From Clostridium sp. CAG:465 (GTDB taxonomy: Bacteria > Bacillota > Clostridia > TANB77 > CAG-465), in assembly GCA_000433755.1 (NCBI GenBank), contig FR891276.1, forward strand, positions 3,052 through 67,051: 64,000 bases of DNA, read 5' to 3'. The number at the start of each line of letters is the position of its first letter. Positions within the stretch are counted from its first letter, which is position 1. Below are positions 1 to 9,086 of the stretch, one piece after another. The notes below the pieces were generated by a model. That model was given only the letters and a program-made list of their open reading frames with translations, had not been told where the DNA came from and made no database searches. The position numbers were made by a program, and so were the translations under genes.

Positions 1-479
1 ATTGCTTCAACAGCATTTTCTACACCAGTATCAAATCCTATAGTTGGATTACTAGCAACCATATCATTGTCAATCGTTTTTGGAATTCCAATTGTTGGCA
101 TACCAGCCTCATCAATGACTCTTGCAGAGTCAAGGGTACCATCGCCGCCAATTATAATCATAGCTTCAACGCCAATTTTTCTTAGAGCTTTTATTGAATC
201 ATCTACTCTATCTTCATATTCATCTTTTTTCTCTTTACTAGGATAATGAAAAGGACATTCTTTATTTGAAGAACCAAGTATAGTTCCTCCCTGTCTTTCA
301 ATATTTTCAACAATTTTATTATCAAGTACCATATACTTTCTTTCTACAAATCCAATAAATCCATCAATAATTCCAACTACAACAATGTTATTTTTAGATG
401 CTGCCATAACCACTGATTTAATTGCAGCGTTAAGTCCTGCACAATCTCCACCTGCTGTCATAATAGCTATTTTTTTCAT
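1..479 (-). CDS. pfkA: 6-phosphofructokinase, N-terminal part (runs off window)
   Basis: Phosphorylates fructose-6-phosphate in glycolysis. About 159 N-terminal residues are in the window. Visible motifs are the nucleotide loop MTAGGDCAGLN at the N-terminus, GGDGT near residue 104 and PKTIDND about 20 residues later. GGDGT (Gly, not Asp) points to ATP use, while Lys rather than Gly in PKTIDND is the form seen in the mixed-substrate/PPi-related subgroup, so donor preference cannot be read from sequence. The ATG overlaps the stop of the upstream nucleosidase gene (ATGA, 4 bp) and has a strong AGGAGGAG site inside that gene, so translation is probably coupled. The C-terminus is missing only because the window ends. 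Confidence 0.93.
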   Translation of the reverse strand, partial: MKKIAIMTAGGDCAGLNAAIKSVVMAASKNNIVVVGIIDGFIGFVERKYMVLDNKIVENIERQGGTILGSSNKECPFHYPSKEKKDEYEDRVDDSIKALRKIGVEAMIIIGGDGTLDSARVIDEAGMPTIGIPKTIDNDMVASNPTIGFDTGVENAVEA

Positions 480-1159
480 ATATTCTCCTCCTCTAAATAT
501 TCCTTTAATATTCTTGAAATATTTTCTGTTGCAATCTCTGCAAACTTTCTATATTCAATGTTATTGCCACTATCCGATATAATTCTTAATGTAACAAATT
601 CTTTATTATTCAAATAAGCAACATGATTTATACTTGCACTTTCCATATCAATAGCAATACCATTAAATTTCTTCTTTAATGTTTCCTTTTCATTTTTGTC
701 AACAATAAATTTATCTGAAGATAAAATTGTACCAATCTCCGATTTTATAGATAATTTATCACATACACTTTGTATTTTAACTGATAACCTCTCACTTGCA
801 GGAACTCTTACTTTATCTATTCCAAAAGTATGTCCTATCTCATATCCAAGAGCACTTACATCTTGATCAAATTCAACAGTATTATTTGAAATTGCCACGT
901 CAAATACATTTAAATTATCTGATATACTTCCAGCCACTCCAACATTTAGCACATATTGTATATCAAAATTTGATATTAATATCTGTGTTGCAACTGCAGA
1001 ATTTACTTTTCCTTCATTTGATTTTACAATTATAACATCTTTAGAATATAACTTACCTATATAAAAATCAAGAAAGGAAACATTCTTTTTTTCTACTACG
1101 TCCATATCAGAAATTAGTCTATCTAATTCCATGTCCATTGCACCAATTATTCCAATCAT
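476..1159 (-). CDS. mtnN: 5'-methylthioadenosine/S-adenosylhomocysteine nucleosidase
   Basis: Hydrolyses MTA and SAH to adenine plus the thioribose sugar, recycling the by-products of SAM-dependent reactions. At 227 aa it has the normal family length. It shows the N-terminal GIIGAMDMEL segment with the conserved Glu, NVGVAGS in the middle, the IDMESAS ribose/purine contact and ISDSG containing the catalytic Asp near residue 200. Start ATG is preceded by AGGAGAA. It lies 2 nt after the Rpe-AlkD gene and overlaps pfkA by 4 nt, so it is in the rlmN-to-pfkA operon. Confidence 0.93.
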   Translation of the reverse strand: MIGIIGAMDMELDRLISDMDVVEKKNVSFLDFYIGKLYSKDVIIVKSNEGKVNSAVATQILISNFDIQYVLNVGVAGSISDNLNVFDVAISNNTVEFDQDVSALGYEIGHTFGIDKVRVPASERLSVKIQSVCDKLSIKSEIGTILSSDKFIVDKNEKETLKKKFNGIAIDMESASINHVAYLNNKEFVTLRIISDSGNNIEYRKFAEIATENISRILKEYLEEENI

Positions 1160-1161
1160 TT

Positions 1162-2613
1162 TTATTCTCCTATTTCGTTTCTAATCCTATCTTTCTCACT
1201 TTTTGTCATCTTTTCACATGCATATGAAAGCAAAATACTAGGTAATTTTTTTTCATGGTTCTTATCACACAAATATTCTACAATTACTTTTGGTTCCTTT
1301 TTATATAATTCTCTTAATACCCATCCTGTAGCCTTCTGATACAAATGAAATTCATCATATAACACATAATTACAAACCTGTAGTGGAAGTTCCAACAAAC
1401 CATTTCTTACAAAATTAAGCTGTGAGACAATACCTATTCTTTTTACCCAAAAATTTTTATTATTTAAATACATAAATATTTTTTTTCTTCTTTGTTTTTC
1501 ACTTAATGTGTACAGATTATATGCTAAAATATTTGGTCCTGATACATCAGTTAAATCCCAGTTGTTTATATATCCAATATTATCTTCAAAGAAGTTAAAA
1601 ATATCCTTCAATTCCTTTAAAGACTTTTTATCTTTCTTATCTTTAATTACTTTTTTATATAGAATACTTATTTTATTAATCAGACAAAAAATAGCAAATC
1701 TTCTATAGTCATGAAATTTAGAAGTTATAAAATAAAGTAAAATATTTAAATTTATATATTTATACCACATAAGAGCACATTTTCTTATATCAGGTACATT
1801 TATACCAAGTAAAATATCATTTTCACCATAACCACCTGGAACAACTTGAAGGGTGGTTGTGTCTAATTTCATATTTGCTCTTCTTGGTAATTTTTCAATA
1901 GTATGTATAACATTTACAAGTAAAAACTTTTCAAAAAGCAAATCCGTATTACTCTCTTTAGATAAATAACTTCCTATAACAATACTATTTACCCCATTTC
2001 TTATAGATTTTGGTATTGTTTCTTCATTTAACCCTCCATCTACTTGTACATCTATTTTTGGAAAAATGTTTTTTGCAAAGATAATTTTATCATAAGTTGA
2101 TTTAATGTATTTTTGACCACCAAATCCAGGTTCAACACTCATTAGAAGTATTTTATTTATTTTTGATTTATATTTTTTTAAGATATCAACTTTTGTTTTA
2201 GGTTTTAATGCAACACCAATACTTAAATCTCTATTTTCTTTTTCCTTTAATTTTCTTTTTTTATCAATTAAATAATTTAAATTCTTTTCAAAATTACGTA
2301 TTTCATAATGAATAGTTATATTGTCTGCTCCAAGTTCTATTGCTCTATCAACATATTTTTCCTTAACAGGTTCCTCCACCATTAAATGAACATCAATATA
2401 AAATCCTAATTTTTTTGCATAACAAATACTTTCAATATTTATGCCAGTATTTGGTACAAATTTAGAGTCCATTATATCAAAATGTATACAAACATCAAAT
2501 ACTCCAGTTTTAATATTTAAGTCATTAATCTTTTCTTTTATGTTTTTTAAGTTATCAATATATCTTTCTTTATTGTTTACATCAAGTATTGAAACAGATA
2601 TATTATCCTTCAT
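1162..2613 (-). CDS. rpe: Fusion of ribulose-phosphate 3-epimerase and AlkD-like DNA alkylation repair domain
   Basis: One uninterrupted reading frame joins two enzymes. Residues about 4-228 (counting from the 2613 start) are ribulose-phosphate 3-epimerase: SILDVNN start of the TIM barrel, metal ligands in HFDIMD, DVHLM and VDGG, and the MSVEPGFGGQ loop. Residues about 246-480 match the AlkD/DNA alkylation repair HEAT-like fold: GGYGENDILLGINVPDIRK, NNWDLTD (Trp plus Asp four residues on, as in the AlkD active site), WVKRIGIVS and ATGWVLRE (Trp and Arg three on). An ATG at 2652 is in frame, but it overlaps rsgA and has no ribosome site; the ATG at 2613 follows GGGTGAT, 13 nt after the rsgA stop. 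Rpe is a usual neighbour of rsgA and the PASTA kinase; the AlkD tail is not. Confidence 0.88.
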   Translation of the reverse strand: MKDNISVSILDVNNKERYIDNLKNIKEKINDLNIKTGVFDVCIHFDIMDSKFVPNTGINIESICYAKKLGFYIDVHLMVEEPVKEKYVDRAIELGADNITIHYEIRNFEKNLNYLIDKKRKLKEKENRDLSIGVALKPKTKVDILKKYKSKINKILLMSVEPGFGGQKYIKSTYDKIIFAKNIFPKIDVQVDGGLNEETIPKSIRNGVNSIVIGSYLSKESNTDLLFEKFLLVNVIHTIEKLPRRANMKLDTTTLQVVPGGYGENDILLGINVPDIRKCALMWYKYINLNILLYFITSKFHDYRRFAIFCLINKISILYKKVIKDKKDKKSLKELKDIFNFFEDNIGYINNWDLTDVSGPNILAYNLYTLSEKQRRKKIFMYLNNKNFWVKRIGIVSQLNFVRNGLLELPLQVCNYVLYDEFHLYQKATGWVLRELYKKEPKVIVEYLCDKNHEKKLPSILLSYACEKMTKSEKDRIRNEIGE

Positions 2614-2626
2614 ATTATCACCCGCT

Positions 2627-3511
2627 CTATTTATATTTTCTATCATATTCATCTTTTAATTTTTTAAACAATTCCACATATCTGTCATATCTATTTTTAT
2701 CTATTCTGCCATCATTTATTGCCTTTTTTACACCACACACTTTTTCATTTTCAAACACATGACTACAATCTAAATAATCACATTTACATTCTAAAAAATC
2801 AGGATAATAATTTTTTAGCTCTTTGTATTCTATATCATATAGTTCATAACTTGAAAAACCAGGTGTATCTAAAACATACATATCTTCATTTTTATATATT
2901 TTCACATGTTTTGTAGTATGCCTTCCCCTATTTGTCTTTTTTGCCACTTCAAAGGTTAAAGAATTTGTGCCAAAAATCTTGTTTATAATACTAGATTTTC
3001 CTACACCTGAATTACCTGAAAATGCCGATATTTTATTATGTAATTTTTCCTTTAATACATCTATTCCAATATTATTTTTAGCACTTACTTCAATAATTTG
3101 AAATCCTAAATTTCCATATACATTTTTTATATACGATAAATCTTTATTTGTAATATCTGATATATTTAAATCAATTTTGTTTATAACAATTATGGGTAGA
3201 ATATCTTTAAATTTTGCAAGTACTATTTGTTTATCTAATAGGAAGAAATCCGGACTTGGAGTTGATAGTGAAACCACTACTACAAGATTATCAATATTTG
3301 CAACTGGTGGTCGAATAAGACTATTTTTCCTTGGTAATATTTTTTTAATCATATACCTATCATAAGATACTTCAACTTCTACTAAATCACCAACTAATAT
3401 TCCATTTTTTCTTTTTATATTTCCCCTTAAACTTGCTTTAAATTCACTATTATCTTCAATATTCTCTAATATATATTCATTTAAAACTATTTCTTTAACT
3501 CTCGCTATCAA
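2627..3511 (-). CDS. rsgA: Ribosome small subunit-dependent GTPase A
   Basis: Circularly permuted GTPase that checks late 30S subunit maturation. Order of motifs is G4 (NKIDL), G1 (GNSGVGKSS), then G3 (DTPGFSS), followed by the C-terminal zinc knuckle with Cys residues in CKCDYLDCSH and VCGVKKA. An N-terminal OB-like domain spans about residues 1-65. The start codon is TTG at 3511, preceded by GAGTGAT. Length of 294 aa is normal. It sits between the PASTA kinase and rpe, the usual Firmicute arrangement (RsgA is a known target of PASTA kinases in some species). Confidence 0.95.
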   Translation of the reverse strand: MIARVKEIVLNEYILENIEDNSEFKASLRGNIKRKNGILVGDLVEVEVSYDRYMIKKILPRKNSLIRPPVANIDNLVVVVSLSTPSPDFFLLDKQIVLAKFKDILPIIVINKIDLNISDITNKDLSYIKNVYGNLGFQIIEVSAKNNIGIDVLKEKLHNKISAFSGNSGVGKSSIINKIFGTNSLTFEVAKKTNRGRHTTKHVKIYKNEDMYVLDTPGFSSYELYDIEYKELKNYYPDFLECKCDYLDCSHVFENEKVCGVKKAINDGRIDKNRYDRYVELFKKLKDEYDRKYK

Positions 3512-3542
3512 ATTATCACTCTATCTTTCTTTTATATACTTA

Positions 3543-3582
3543 AAAGTACTCATACATTTTAATATATTAATATGAGTACTTT
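3543..3582. terminator. Hairpin between the PASTA kinase gene and rsgA
   Basis: A 12-bp perfect stem, AAAGTACTCATA with its complement, around a 16-nt AT loop in the 77-nt gap. The following T-run on the minus strand is short, so it may be a partial terminator or a processing site that lowers rsgA expression relative to the kinase. Confidence 0.5.
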
Positions 3583-3588
3583 ATATTT

Positions 3589-5616
3589 TTAATTAAAACT
3601 TACAGTAAATTCTTTTACTTGTTTTGAGTTAAGATATACCTTAAGAGTCGCATTGCTATATCCGTTAATTTCAACAGATACAGTTTTTGTACTAGGATCA
3701 ACTGATTGATTATATACTGTGTTATATGCTCCTCCATCTATACTTGCTGTTACCTTTACATTAATAGTATCAGCCGAACTTGCTGTTCCTCCTTGTAATT
3801 CTAACAAATCAAGTGTTACAGTTTTTGTAAGTAAAATTTTATTAACAGTTATTTCAACAAGTGTTCCTTGTTTAAGAGTTTGATTTTGAGGATAACTTTG
3901 AGCAATTACTACACCATTAGATTTAGTTTTGTCCTCGGAATATTTTACACTTACAGTAAGACCTAAAGCCTCTAAAGCACTTTTAGCATCAGACTCTGTT
4001 TTACCTAAAACATTAGGTACCACAACTGTTTCCTTTCCATCACCTTTACTTACTTGCAATTTTATAGTTGAACCATATGGTAATGTTTCACCTTTTTTAG
4101 CATCCTGTGAAATTATAATTCCAGAAGCTACTTTTTCACTTACAACATCCTCACGTTCAATTTTAAATCCAAGAGTATCTTCTAATTCATATGTTGCAAC
4201 CTTTATATCTTTACCAGTAACATCGGGAACTTCAACCATTTTTTGGCCTTTACTTACAACTACTTTAATCTTCTTATCTTTTGTTTTAGTTCCTTTTTCA
4301 GGAGTTTGAGAAATAACTGATCCCTCTGGTTGCTCTGAACTATATTCTACCTTATCTTTAATAATTTCTATACCTTGTTTAGAGTACTCCTCAACAACTT
4401 CATCATAAACTCTACCAACTAAATTTGGCACTTCAATTTCTTTATTTTCTTCAGCTTGTTTTTTAGAATTGTTATATACTAATATTCCAACTATTGCACC
4501 TATCACTACAACAGCAGCAATTACTGAAATAATTATAATCTTCTTTTTCTTTGATTTTTTAGGATCTTTTTTCTTAGGTTCTTCAGGTATTTCTTCATCA
4601 GATTTTGAATCTTCTATAGGTAATTCCTCTTTCATTGCTTCCCTAGTTGATATTACATTTGCTCTTCTTGGTTCTCTTGTCCTTAGATTTGGAACAGCTT
4701 CTGGTACTTCATTATTTCCAAGTATAGGAATAACTTGTGTTGCACCAGCTTCAACAGAAGAAGCAGGTCTTAAAATCAAAGAATTTGGTCTTAATAGTGC
4801 TTGTGAAATATCTGAAATAACCTCAGTTGCATTTTGATATCTAAGTGCAGTACTTTTTTGTAAAGCTTTAAGAATTATTTGATTTAATGCAGGACTTACA
4901 TTTGGGTTTACATCTATTGGAGGTACAGGATCTTCCTGTATTTGTTTTAGAGCAACTGATACTGGCGAATCCGCATCAAAAGGAAGCTTACCTGTAGCCA
5001 TTTCATACATTACTACACCTAAAGAATATATGTCAGATTTTTCATCAGTATATCCACCTTTAGCATGCTCTGGTGAAAAATAATGTACTGAACCCATTGT
5101 ACTACCAAAACTTGTAATGGTAGCACTTGGTACATTTGTAATTTTTGCTATACCAAAATCTGTAACTTTAGCCACCATATTTTTATTTAAAACTATATTT
5201 TGTGGCTTTATATCCCTATGAATAATATGCGCTTTATGAGCAGTTTCCAGTGCTGAAGCAATCTGAGCTGATATTTTTAAAACTAAGTCAGAGGGCATAG
5301 CGCCATGTTCTTCAATATAATCCTTTAATGTTTTAGACTCAAGTAATTCCATTACAATGTAATTTATATCTCCCTCAGCACCTACATCATAAACAGAAAC
5401 AATATTTGCATGTGTAAGAGATGCAGCAGATTGCGCTTCTCTTCTAAATCTTTTAACAAAAGTTTCATCTTTAGCATACTCAGGTTTTAATATCTTAACT
5501 GCAACATAACGGTTTAAAAGATGGCATTTTGCTTTGTAAACTTCTGCCATTCCACCTTCGCCAATTTTTTCTATAATTTCATATCTACCACCAAGTATTT
5601 TACCAATCATATCCAT
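3589..5616 (-). CDS. prkC: PASTA-domain Ser/Thr protein kinase
   Basis: Membrane receptor kinase sensing muropeptides or lipid II and controlling cell wall and dormancy processes. Kinase domain about residues 11-275 with glycine loop IGEGGMAEVYKA, Lys41, catalytic HRDIKPQN (Asp135), DFGIAK and an activation loop rich in Thr/Ser. A Lys-rich juxtamembrane stretch is followed by one transmembrane helix near 360-381, three extracellular PASTA repeats (about 393-456, 460-524, 529-593) and a C-terminal beta-rich domain of roughly 75 residues. The cognate PP2C phosphatase ends 17 nt upstream, forming the standard pair. Confidence 0.95.
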   Translation of the reverse strand: MDMIGKILGGRYEIIEKIGEGGMAEVYKAKCHLLNRYVAVKILKPEYAKDETFVKRFRREAQSAASLTHANIVSVYDVGAEGDINYIVMELLESKTLKDYIEEHGAMPSDLVLKISAQIASALETAHKAHIIHRDIKPQNIVLNKNMVAKVTDFGIAKITNVPSATITSFGSTMGSVHYFSPEHAKGGYTDEKSDIYSLGVVMYEMATGKLPFDADSPVSVALKQIQEDPVPPIDVNPNVSPALNQIILKALQKSTALRYQNATEVISDISQALLRPNSLILRPASSVEAGATQVIPILGNNEVPEAVPNLRTREPRRANVISTREAMKEELPIEDSKSDEEIPEEPKKKDPKKSKKKKIIIISVIAAVVVIGAIVGILVYNNSKKQAEENKEIEVPNLVGRVYDEVVEEYSKQGIEIIKDKVEYSSEQPEGSVISQTPEKGTKTKDKKIKVVVSKGQKMVEVPDVTGKDIKVATYELEDTLGFKIEREDVVSEKVASGIIISQDAKKGETLPYGSTIKLQVSKGDGKETVVVPNVLGKTESDAKSALEALGLTVSVKYSEDKTKSNGVVIAQSYPQNQTLKQGTLVEITVNKILLTKTVTLDLLELQGGTASSADTINVKVTASIDGGAYNTVYNQSVDPSTKTVSVEINGYSNATLKVYLNSKQVKEFTVSFN

Positions 5617-5633
5617 ATAAAATTTTCTCTCCT

Positions 5634-6368
5634 TTATAGTTTTATTACTACAACGGTTGTATTATCAACCCCACCATTTTCGTTGGCTTTTTTTATATAT
5701 TCATCTGCAGTGTTTTCAAATTTTTTCATTTGTAACACTTGCAAAATAGCTTCATTATCTAACATATTTGTTAAGCCATCTGTACAAAGCAGAAGATATC
5801 CTGAGGTTTCATTTAAAACATGAAGCTCTGTTTTTATATCTTTAAAGACACCTATTGCTTTTGTTAGAACATGTTTTTGAGGATGATTTTCAACGTCTTT
5901 TTGTTCAATAGCATTTGTTTTTAGCAGAGTATTTACATATGTATCATCCTCTGTTATTTGCTTTATAGAATTTCTATCATTACTGATATAATATAATCTA
6001 CTATCTCCAACAGACAAATAATATACTTTATTATAAATAACAGCAACAAGAACAATAGTTGTTCCCATACCGTTATACTTAGGGCTAGATTTTTCCATCT
6101 TATATATTTCACCATTTATTTTGTCAAGTGCAGTTAACAAAATATCAGAGACAATACTTTCATCTTTTAAATCATCATTTAAATGTTCTTCAAAATATCT
6201 TGACATTTTTATAGTTAAAAGTCTACTTGCAATTTCTCCACCTTCATATCCACCAAGCCCATCAGCTACTACATATAAGGATATTTCATCACTATATTTT
6301 TTTGCAAAGTAACTGTCTTCATTATTACTTCTTCTTAAACCAACATCAGTTTTTGCAACAAACTCCAT
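5634..6368 (-). CDS. prpC: PP2C-family protein phosphatase (Stp/PrpC)
   Basis: Mn-dependent phosphatase that reverses PASTA kinase phosphorylation. It shows TDVGLRRSNNEDS at the N-terminus, VADGLGGYEGGEIAS (metal-binding Asp and Gly), GMGTTIV, SVGDSRLYYI, LLCTDGLTNML and DNTTVVVI at the end. At 244 aa it is complete. Start ATG follows GAGGTGAAGT. Its own promoter-like sequence lies just upstream, so it may be transcribed both from there and by read-through from rlmN. Confidence 0.95.
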   Translation of the reverse strand: MEFVAKTDVGLRRSNNEDSYFAKKYSDEISLYVVADGLGGYEGGEIASRLLTIKMSRYFEEHLNDDLKDESIVSDILLTALDKINGEIYKMEKSSPKYNGMGTTIVLVAVIYNKVYYLSVGDSRLYYISNDRNSIKQITEDDTYVNTLLKTNAIEQKDVENHPQKHVLTKAIGVFKDIKTELHVLNETSGYLLLCTDGLTNMLDNEAILQVLQMKKFENTADEYIKKANENGGVDNTTVVVIKL

Positions 6369-6389
6369 ACTTCACCTCTATTTTAATAT

Positions 6390-6419
6390 ATTATATCATT
6401 TTTTAAAAACTTTTTTCAA
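6390..6419 (-). promoter_or_regulatory. Promoter candidate for prpC-prkC
   Basis: TTGAAA, 18-bp spacer, TATAAT on the minus strand, ending about 22 nt before the prpC ATG. Confidence 0.5.
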
Positions 6420-6425
6420 TAGTTA

Positions 6426-7472
6426 TTATAATTTATTACTATTTTCTATATATTTCTTTCTTAATTGGCCACATGCAGCATCTATATCAGAACCCAATTC
6501 TCTTCTTACTGTTGTAACTATTCCCATTGAATTTAATGTATTCATAAATTTTTCAACATTTTTTTCTTTTGCTTTTTTATAGTCCTTTTCTTTAATTTCA
6601 TTTACAGGTATAAGGTTTACATGAGCAATCATACCACGAAGAAGTTTAGCAAGTGCTAATGCATCTTCATAACTATCATTTTTCCCACTTATAAGAGCAT
6701 ATTCAAAACTTATCCTTCTACCAGTTTTTTTGATATAATCTTTGCAAGCATTAAGTAACTCATCTATGCTATACCTATTTGCTATAGGCATAATATCACG
6801 CCTTTTTTCATCCGTAGTTGCATGAAGTGAAATAGAAAGTGTACATTGTATATTTTCATCTGCAAGTCTATATATATTTGGTACTAAACCACATGTTGAT
6901 AAACTTATATGTCTTGCTCCTATATTTAAACCCTGAGGATTATTAATTATTCTAATTGACTTTACAGTATTATCATAATTATCTAATGGTTCCCCTATTC
7001 CCATATATACAACATTTGATATTTTTTCATTTGTGTATCTTTCTACAGTCAAAATTTGTCCTTCAATCTCAGATGCTCTAAGACTCCTTTCAAATCCCTC
7101 TTTAGTTGATGCACAAAATTTACATCCCATTTTACAGCCAACCTGGGTAGAAACACATAATGTATTTCCATGATTATATTTCATAAATACAGACTCTATA
7201 GCACATCCATCATTAAGTCCTATTAAAAATTTCATTGTCCCATCTTTTTGTGAAATTTGGCACTTAATAACATTCATTGTTAATATATATGTATTTTCTT
7301 TTAATTTTTCTCTTAATGATTTTGAGATATCTGTCATTTCATCAAAATCTATTACTTTAAGTTTGTGTATCCATTTAAAAATTTGCTTTGCATGAAATTT
7401 TTTCTCTCCCAAAGATACAACATACTCCTCTAATTCTTCTAATGTAAAATTGTTTATATCTATCTTTTCCAT
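6426..7472 (-). CDS. rlmN: Dual-specificity RNA methyltransferase RlmN
   Basis: Radical SAM enzyme that methylates C2 of A2503 in 23S rRNA and A37 in some tRNAs. The [4Fe-4S] motif is CKMGCKFC; SAM-binding MGIGEPLDNYD and the C-terminal cysteine in AACGQLRKKY are present, with the second active cysteine in STCGLVP. A longer frame begins at 7523, but AGAGGAT lies 5 nt before the ATG at 7472, giving 348 aa, the family's usual length. First gene of the run leading to the phosphatase and kinase. Confidence 0.94.
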   Translation of the reverse strand: MEKIDINNFTLEELEEYVVSLGEKKFHAKQIFKWIHKLKVIDFDEMTDISKSLREKLKENTYILTMNVIKCQISQKDGTMKFLIGLNDGCAIESVFMKYNHGNTLCVSTQVGCKMGCKFCASTKEGFERSLRASEIEGQILTVERYTNEKISNVVYMGIGEPLDNYDNTVKSIRIINNPQGLNIGARHISLSTCGLVPNIYRLADENIQCTLSISLHATTDEKRRDIMPIANRYSIDELLNACKDYIKKTGRRISFEYALISGKNDSYEDALALAKLLRGMIAHVNLIPVNEIKEKDYKKAKEKNVEKFMNTLNSMGIVTTVRRELGSDIDAACGQLRKKYIENSNKL

Positions 7473-7551
7473 CATATCCTCTTTTCTTTTATATATATTA
7501 CTACAAACATGTAAAAATAGCAAGTTTTTTATGTCAAAATGTATCTTTTAC

Positions 7552-7581
7552 TTGACTTTAAATATCTTCGCATTATATAAT
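7552..7581 (+). promoter_or_regulatory. Promoter for the 7651/7740 gene pair
   Basis: TTGACT at 7552-7557, 18-bp spacer, consensus TATAAT at 7576-7581, followed by a roughly 60-nt leader up to a strong AAAGGAGG site. Confidence 0.65.
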
Positions 7582-7650
7582 AGCAATAAGTTGAATTTGG
7601 GGTAAACTTGCAAATGAAGGTTTAAATAAATATGTAAAAGGAGGATTTTT

Positions 7651-7743
7651 ATGAATTTTGCCCTGTTTGCCACATTACTCATACTCGGAAATTATATTAT
7701 AGAACAAAATAAATTAATTACAAAAAAGGAGACTTACTCATGA
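7651..7743 (+). CDS. Small hydrophobic peptide, translationally coupled to the next gene
   Basis: A 30-residue open reading frame with an exceptionally strong ribosome site (AAAAGGAGG, 5 nt before the ATG). The first 18 residues are hydrophobic (MNFALFATLLILGNYII), followed by a polar Lys-rich end, so it could insert as a single membrane segment. Its TGA overlaps the next gene's ATG (ATGA), and that gene's own AAGGAG lies within this frame. I do not recognise a family. It may be a real micropeptide or a leader whose translation opens the downstream start. Confidence 0.6.
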   Translation: MNFALFATLLILGNYIIEQNKLITKKETYS

Positions 7744-9023
7744 AAAAGATTAAAAAGCACTTAGAAGGAATAACTAAAATCATGGATTATAACGATAAAT
7801 ATTTTATCGTATATAATGAAAAAGACATGCTTTCTTTTGTAACAAAGGACACGTTAGAATTTGTACACGAAAACTGTTGGTTTAATTCATATAAAAATTA
7901 CGATGATTATTTCATTTTAGTTGAGAATATGAGTGGACTTTATACATTATTACGAAAAAATAATCTTGCATTTTTTAAAAAAGGAACATGGTATAAAAGC
8001 TGGTTTAATTTTTCAGATAATCTATTTAGGGTTCAAAGGAGTGATGAACTTCTCACTCTAATTAAAAAAAATGATGGTAACTATTTGTTTGAAGATAAAT
8101 GGTTTTCAGAAATAACAGACTTTAGCCCAGACTATTACAAAGGATATGATAAAGATAAAAATTGTTTCCTTATATCAAAGAAGTCAGGCGAAATCATTAC
8201 AGGAGTAAAAATTAAATATTCAGATATATTTTTTGACTCTGGAAATTATTTCTTAGATTCAAACGATCTAATATGTCCAGCAAGAATTTATAATAAGGCT
8301 ATAAAGCCTTTAAAAAATGATCTCTGGGCAAATGATTATACTCATATCGAGGATGATTTTTACCTTGCTTTTGATGGAGTAAAGTATGATGTAATAAATA
8401 TAAAAACAGGTAAATTTGTTTTTAGCTCTTTGTACAAAAACAAGCAAATTAAAATTCATAAATTTGATGAAAATTACTGGCTATTATACTTTTTATATGG
8501 AAAATTCACACTTATAAACAAACCTAAATATGATGATGAAAATATTGAACTATCTTTTCCTATAATGATAAATGGCAAGCCTCTATTTTTTTATGATTTC
8601 AAACCATTCAATGGTTCAGATGTTGTTATTTTAAAAGATATAAATTTTTATCACCTATTTAAAATACCTTCAATTGGTAAATTGCCCCTTGAAGAATTGA
8701 ACAGTGATATAAACATAAAAAGTATATTTTACTCCAACAATGAAATTGCTATAATTTCTAATGAGAAAAACATGTATAATGTAATTAGAAAATCTGATTG
8801 CAAATTGCTTTTTAATGAGTGGTTCAAAGGAGCAACCTTATATGAAAAGATTGAAATGGTAATTTTAAAAGATATAAACGATAAATCTACCATAATATCT
8901 GGTTGTGGAAACATCTTATTAAAAAATATTGAAGTTTCAAATACTAATCAAATTATTATATCTAAAAATGATATCTTTATTTATGATAACAATTCAAATT
9001 TAATTAAAATTAATTATAAGTAA
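7740..9023 (+). CDS. WG-like repeat protein, unknown function
   Basis: 427 aa without signal peptide or membrane helix. It is built from units of about 45-50 residues, each with a pattern like [LY]-x-L-[LI]-x-K-x(n)-W[FY]-x(4-8) followed by an aromatic-rich strand; examples start near residues 30 (NCWFNSYKNYDD), 80 (GTWYKSWFNFSD), 117 (DKWFSEITDF) and 362 (NEWFKGATLY). This resembles the WG/KWG repeat proteins common in gut Firmicutes, which are predicted beta-propeller-like binding proteins. No catalytic motif is visible. ATG preceded by AAGGAG and coupled to the small peptide upstream. Family placement is inference. Confidence 0.72.
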   Translation: MKKIKKHLEGITKIMDYNDKYFIVYNEKDMLSFVTKDTLEFVHENCWFNSYKNYDDYFILVENMSGLYTLLRKNNLAFFKKGTWYKSWFNFSDNLFRVQRSDELLTLIKKNDGNYLFEDKWFSEITDFSPDYYKGYDKDKNCFLISKKSGEIITGVKIKYSDIFFDSGNYFLDSNDLICPARIYNKAIKPLKNDLWANDYTHIEDDFYLAFDGVKYDVINIKTGKFVFSSLYKNKQIKIHKFDENYWLLYFLYGKFTLINKPKYDDENIELSFPIMINGKPLFFYDFKPFNGSDVVILKDINFYHLFKIPSIGKLPLEELNSDINIKSIFYSNNEIAIISNEKNMYNVIRKSDCKLLFNEWFKGATLYEKIEMVILKDINDKSTIISGCGNILLKNIEVSNTNQIIISKNDIFIYDNNSNLIKINYK

Positions 9024-9042
9024 TTTTGATTATACCTAAAGC

Positions 9043-9086
9043 AAATCACCCGCGATATTTTTTATCGCAGGTGATTTATCTTTTTA
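9043..9086. terminator. Bidirectional terminator between the WG-like gene and fmt
   Basis: AAATCACC, one mismatch, GCGATA, T-rich loop, then the complement ending GGTGATTT and TCTTTTTA. T-rich sequence on either side fits convergent termination. It overlaps the last codon of fmt. Confidence 0.8.
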
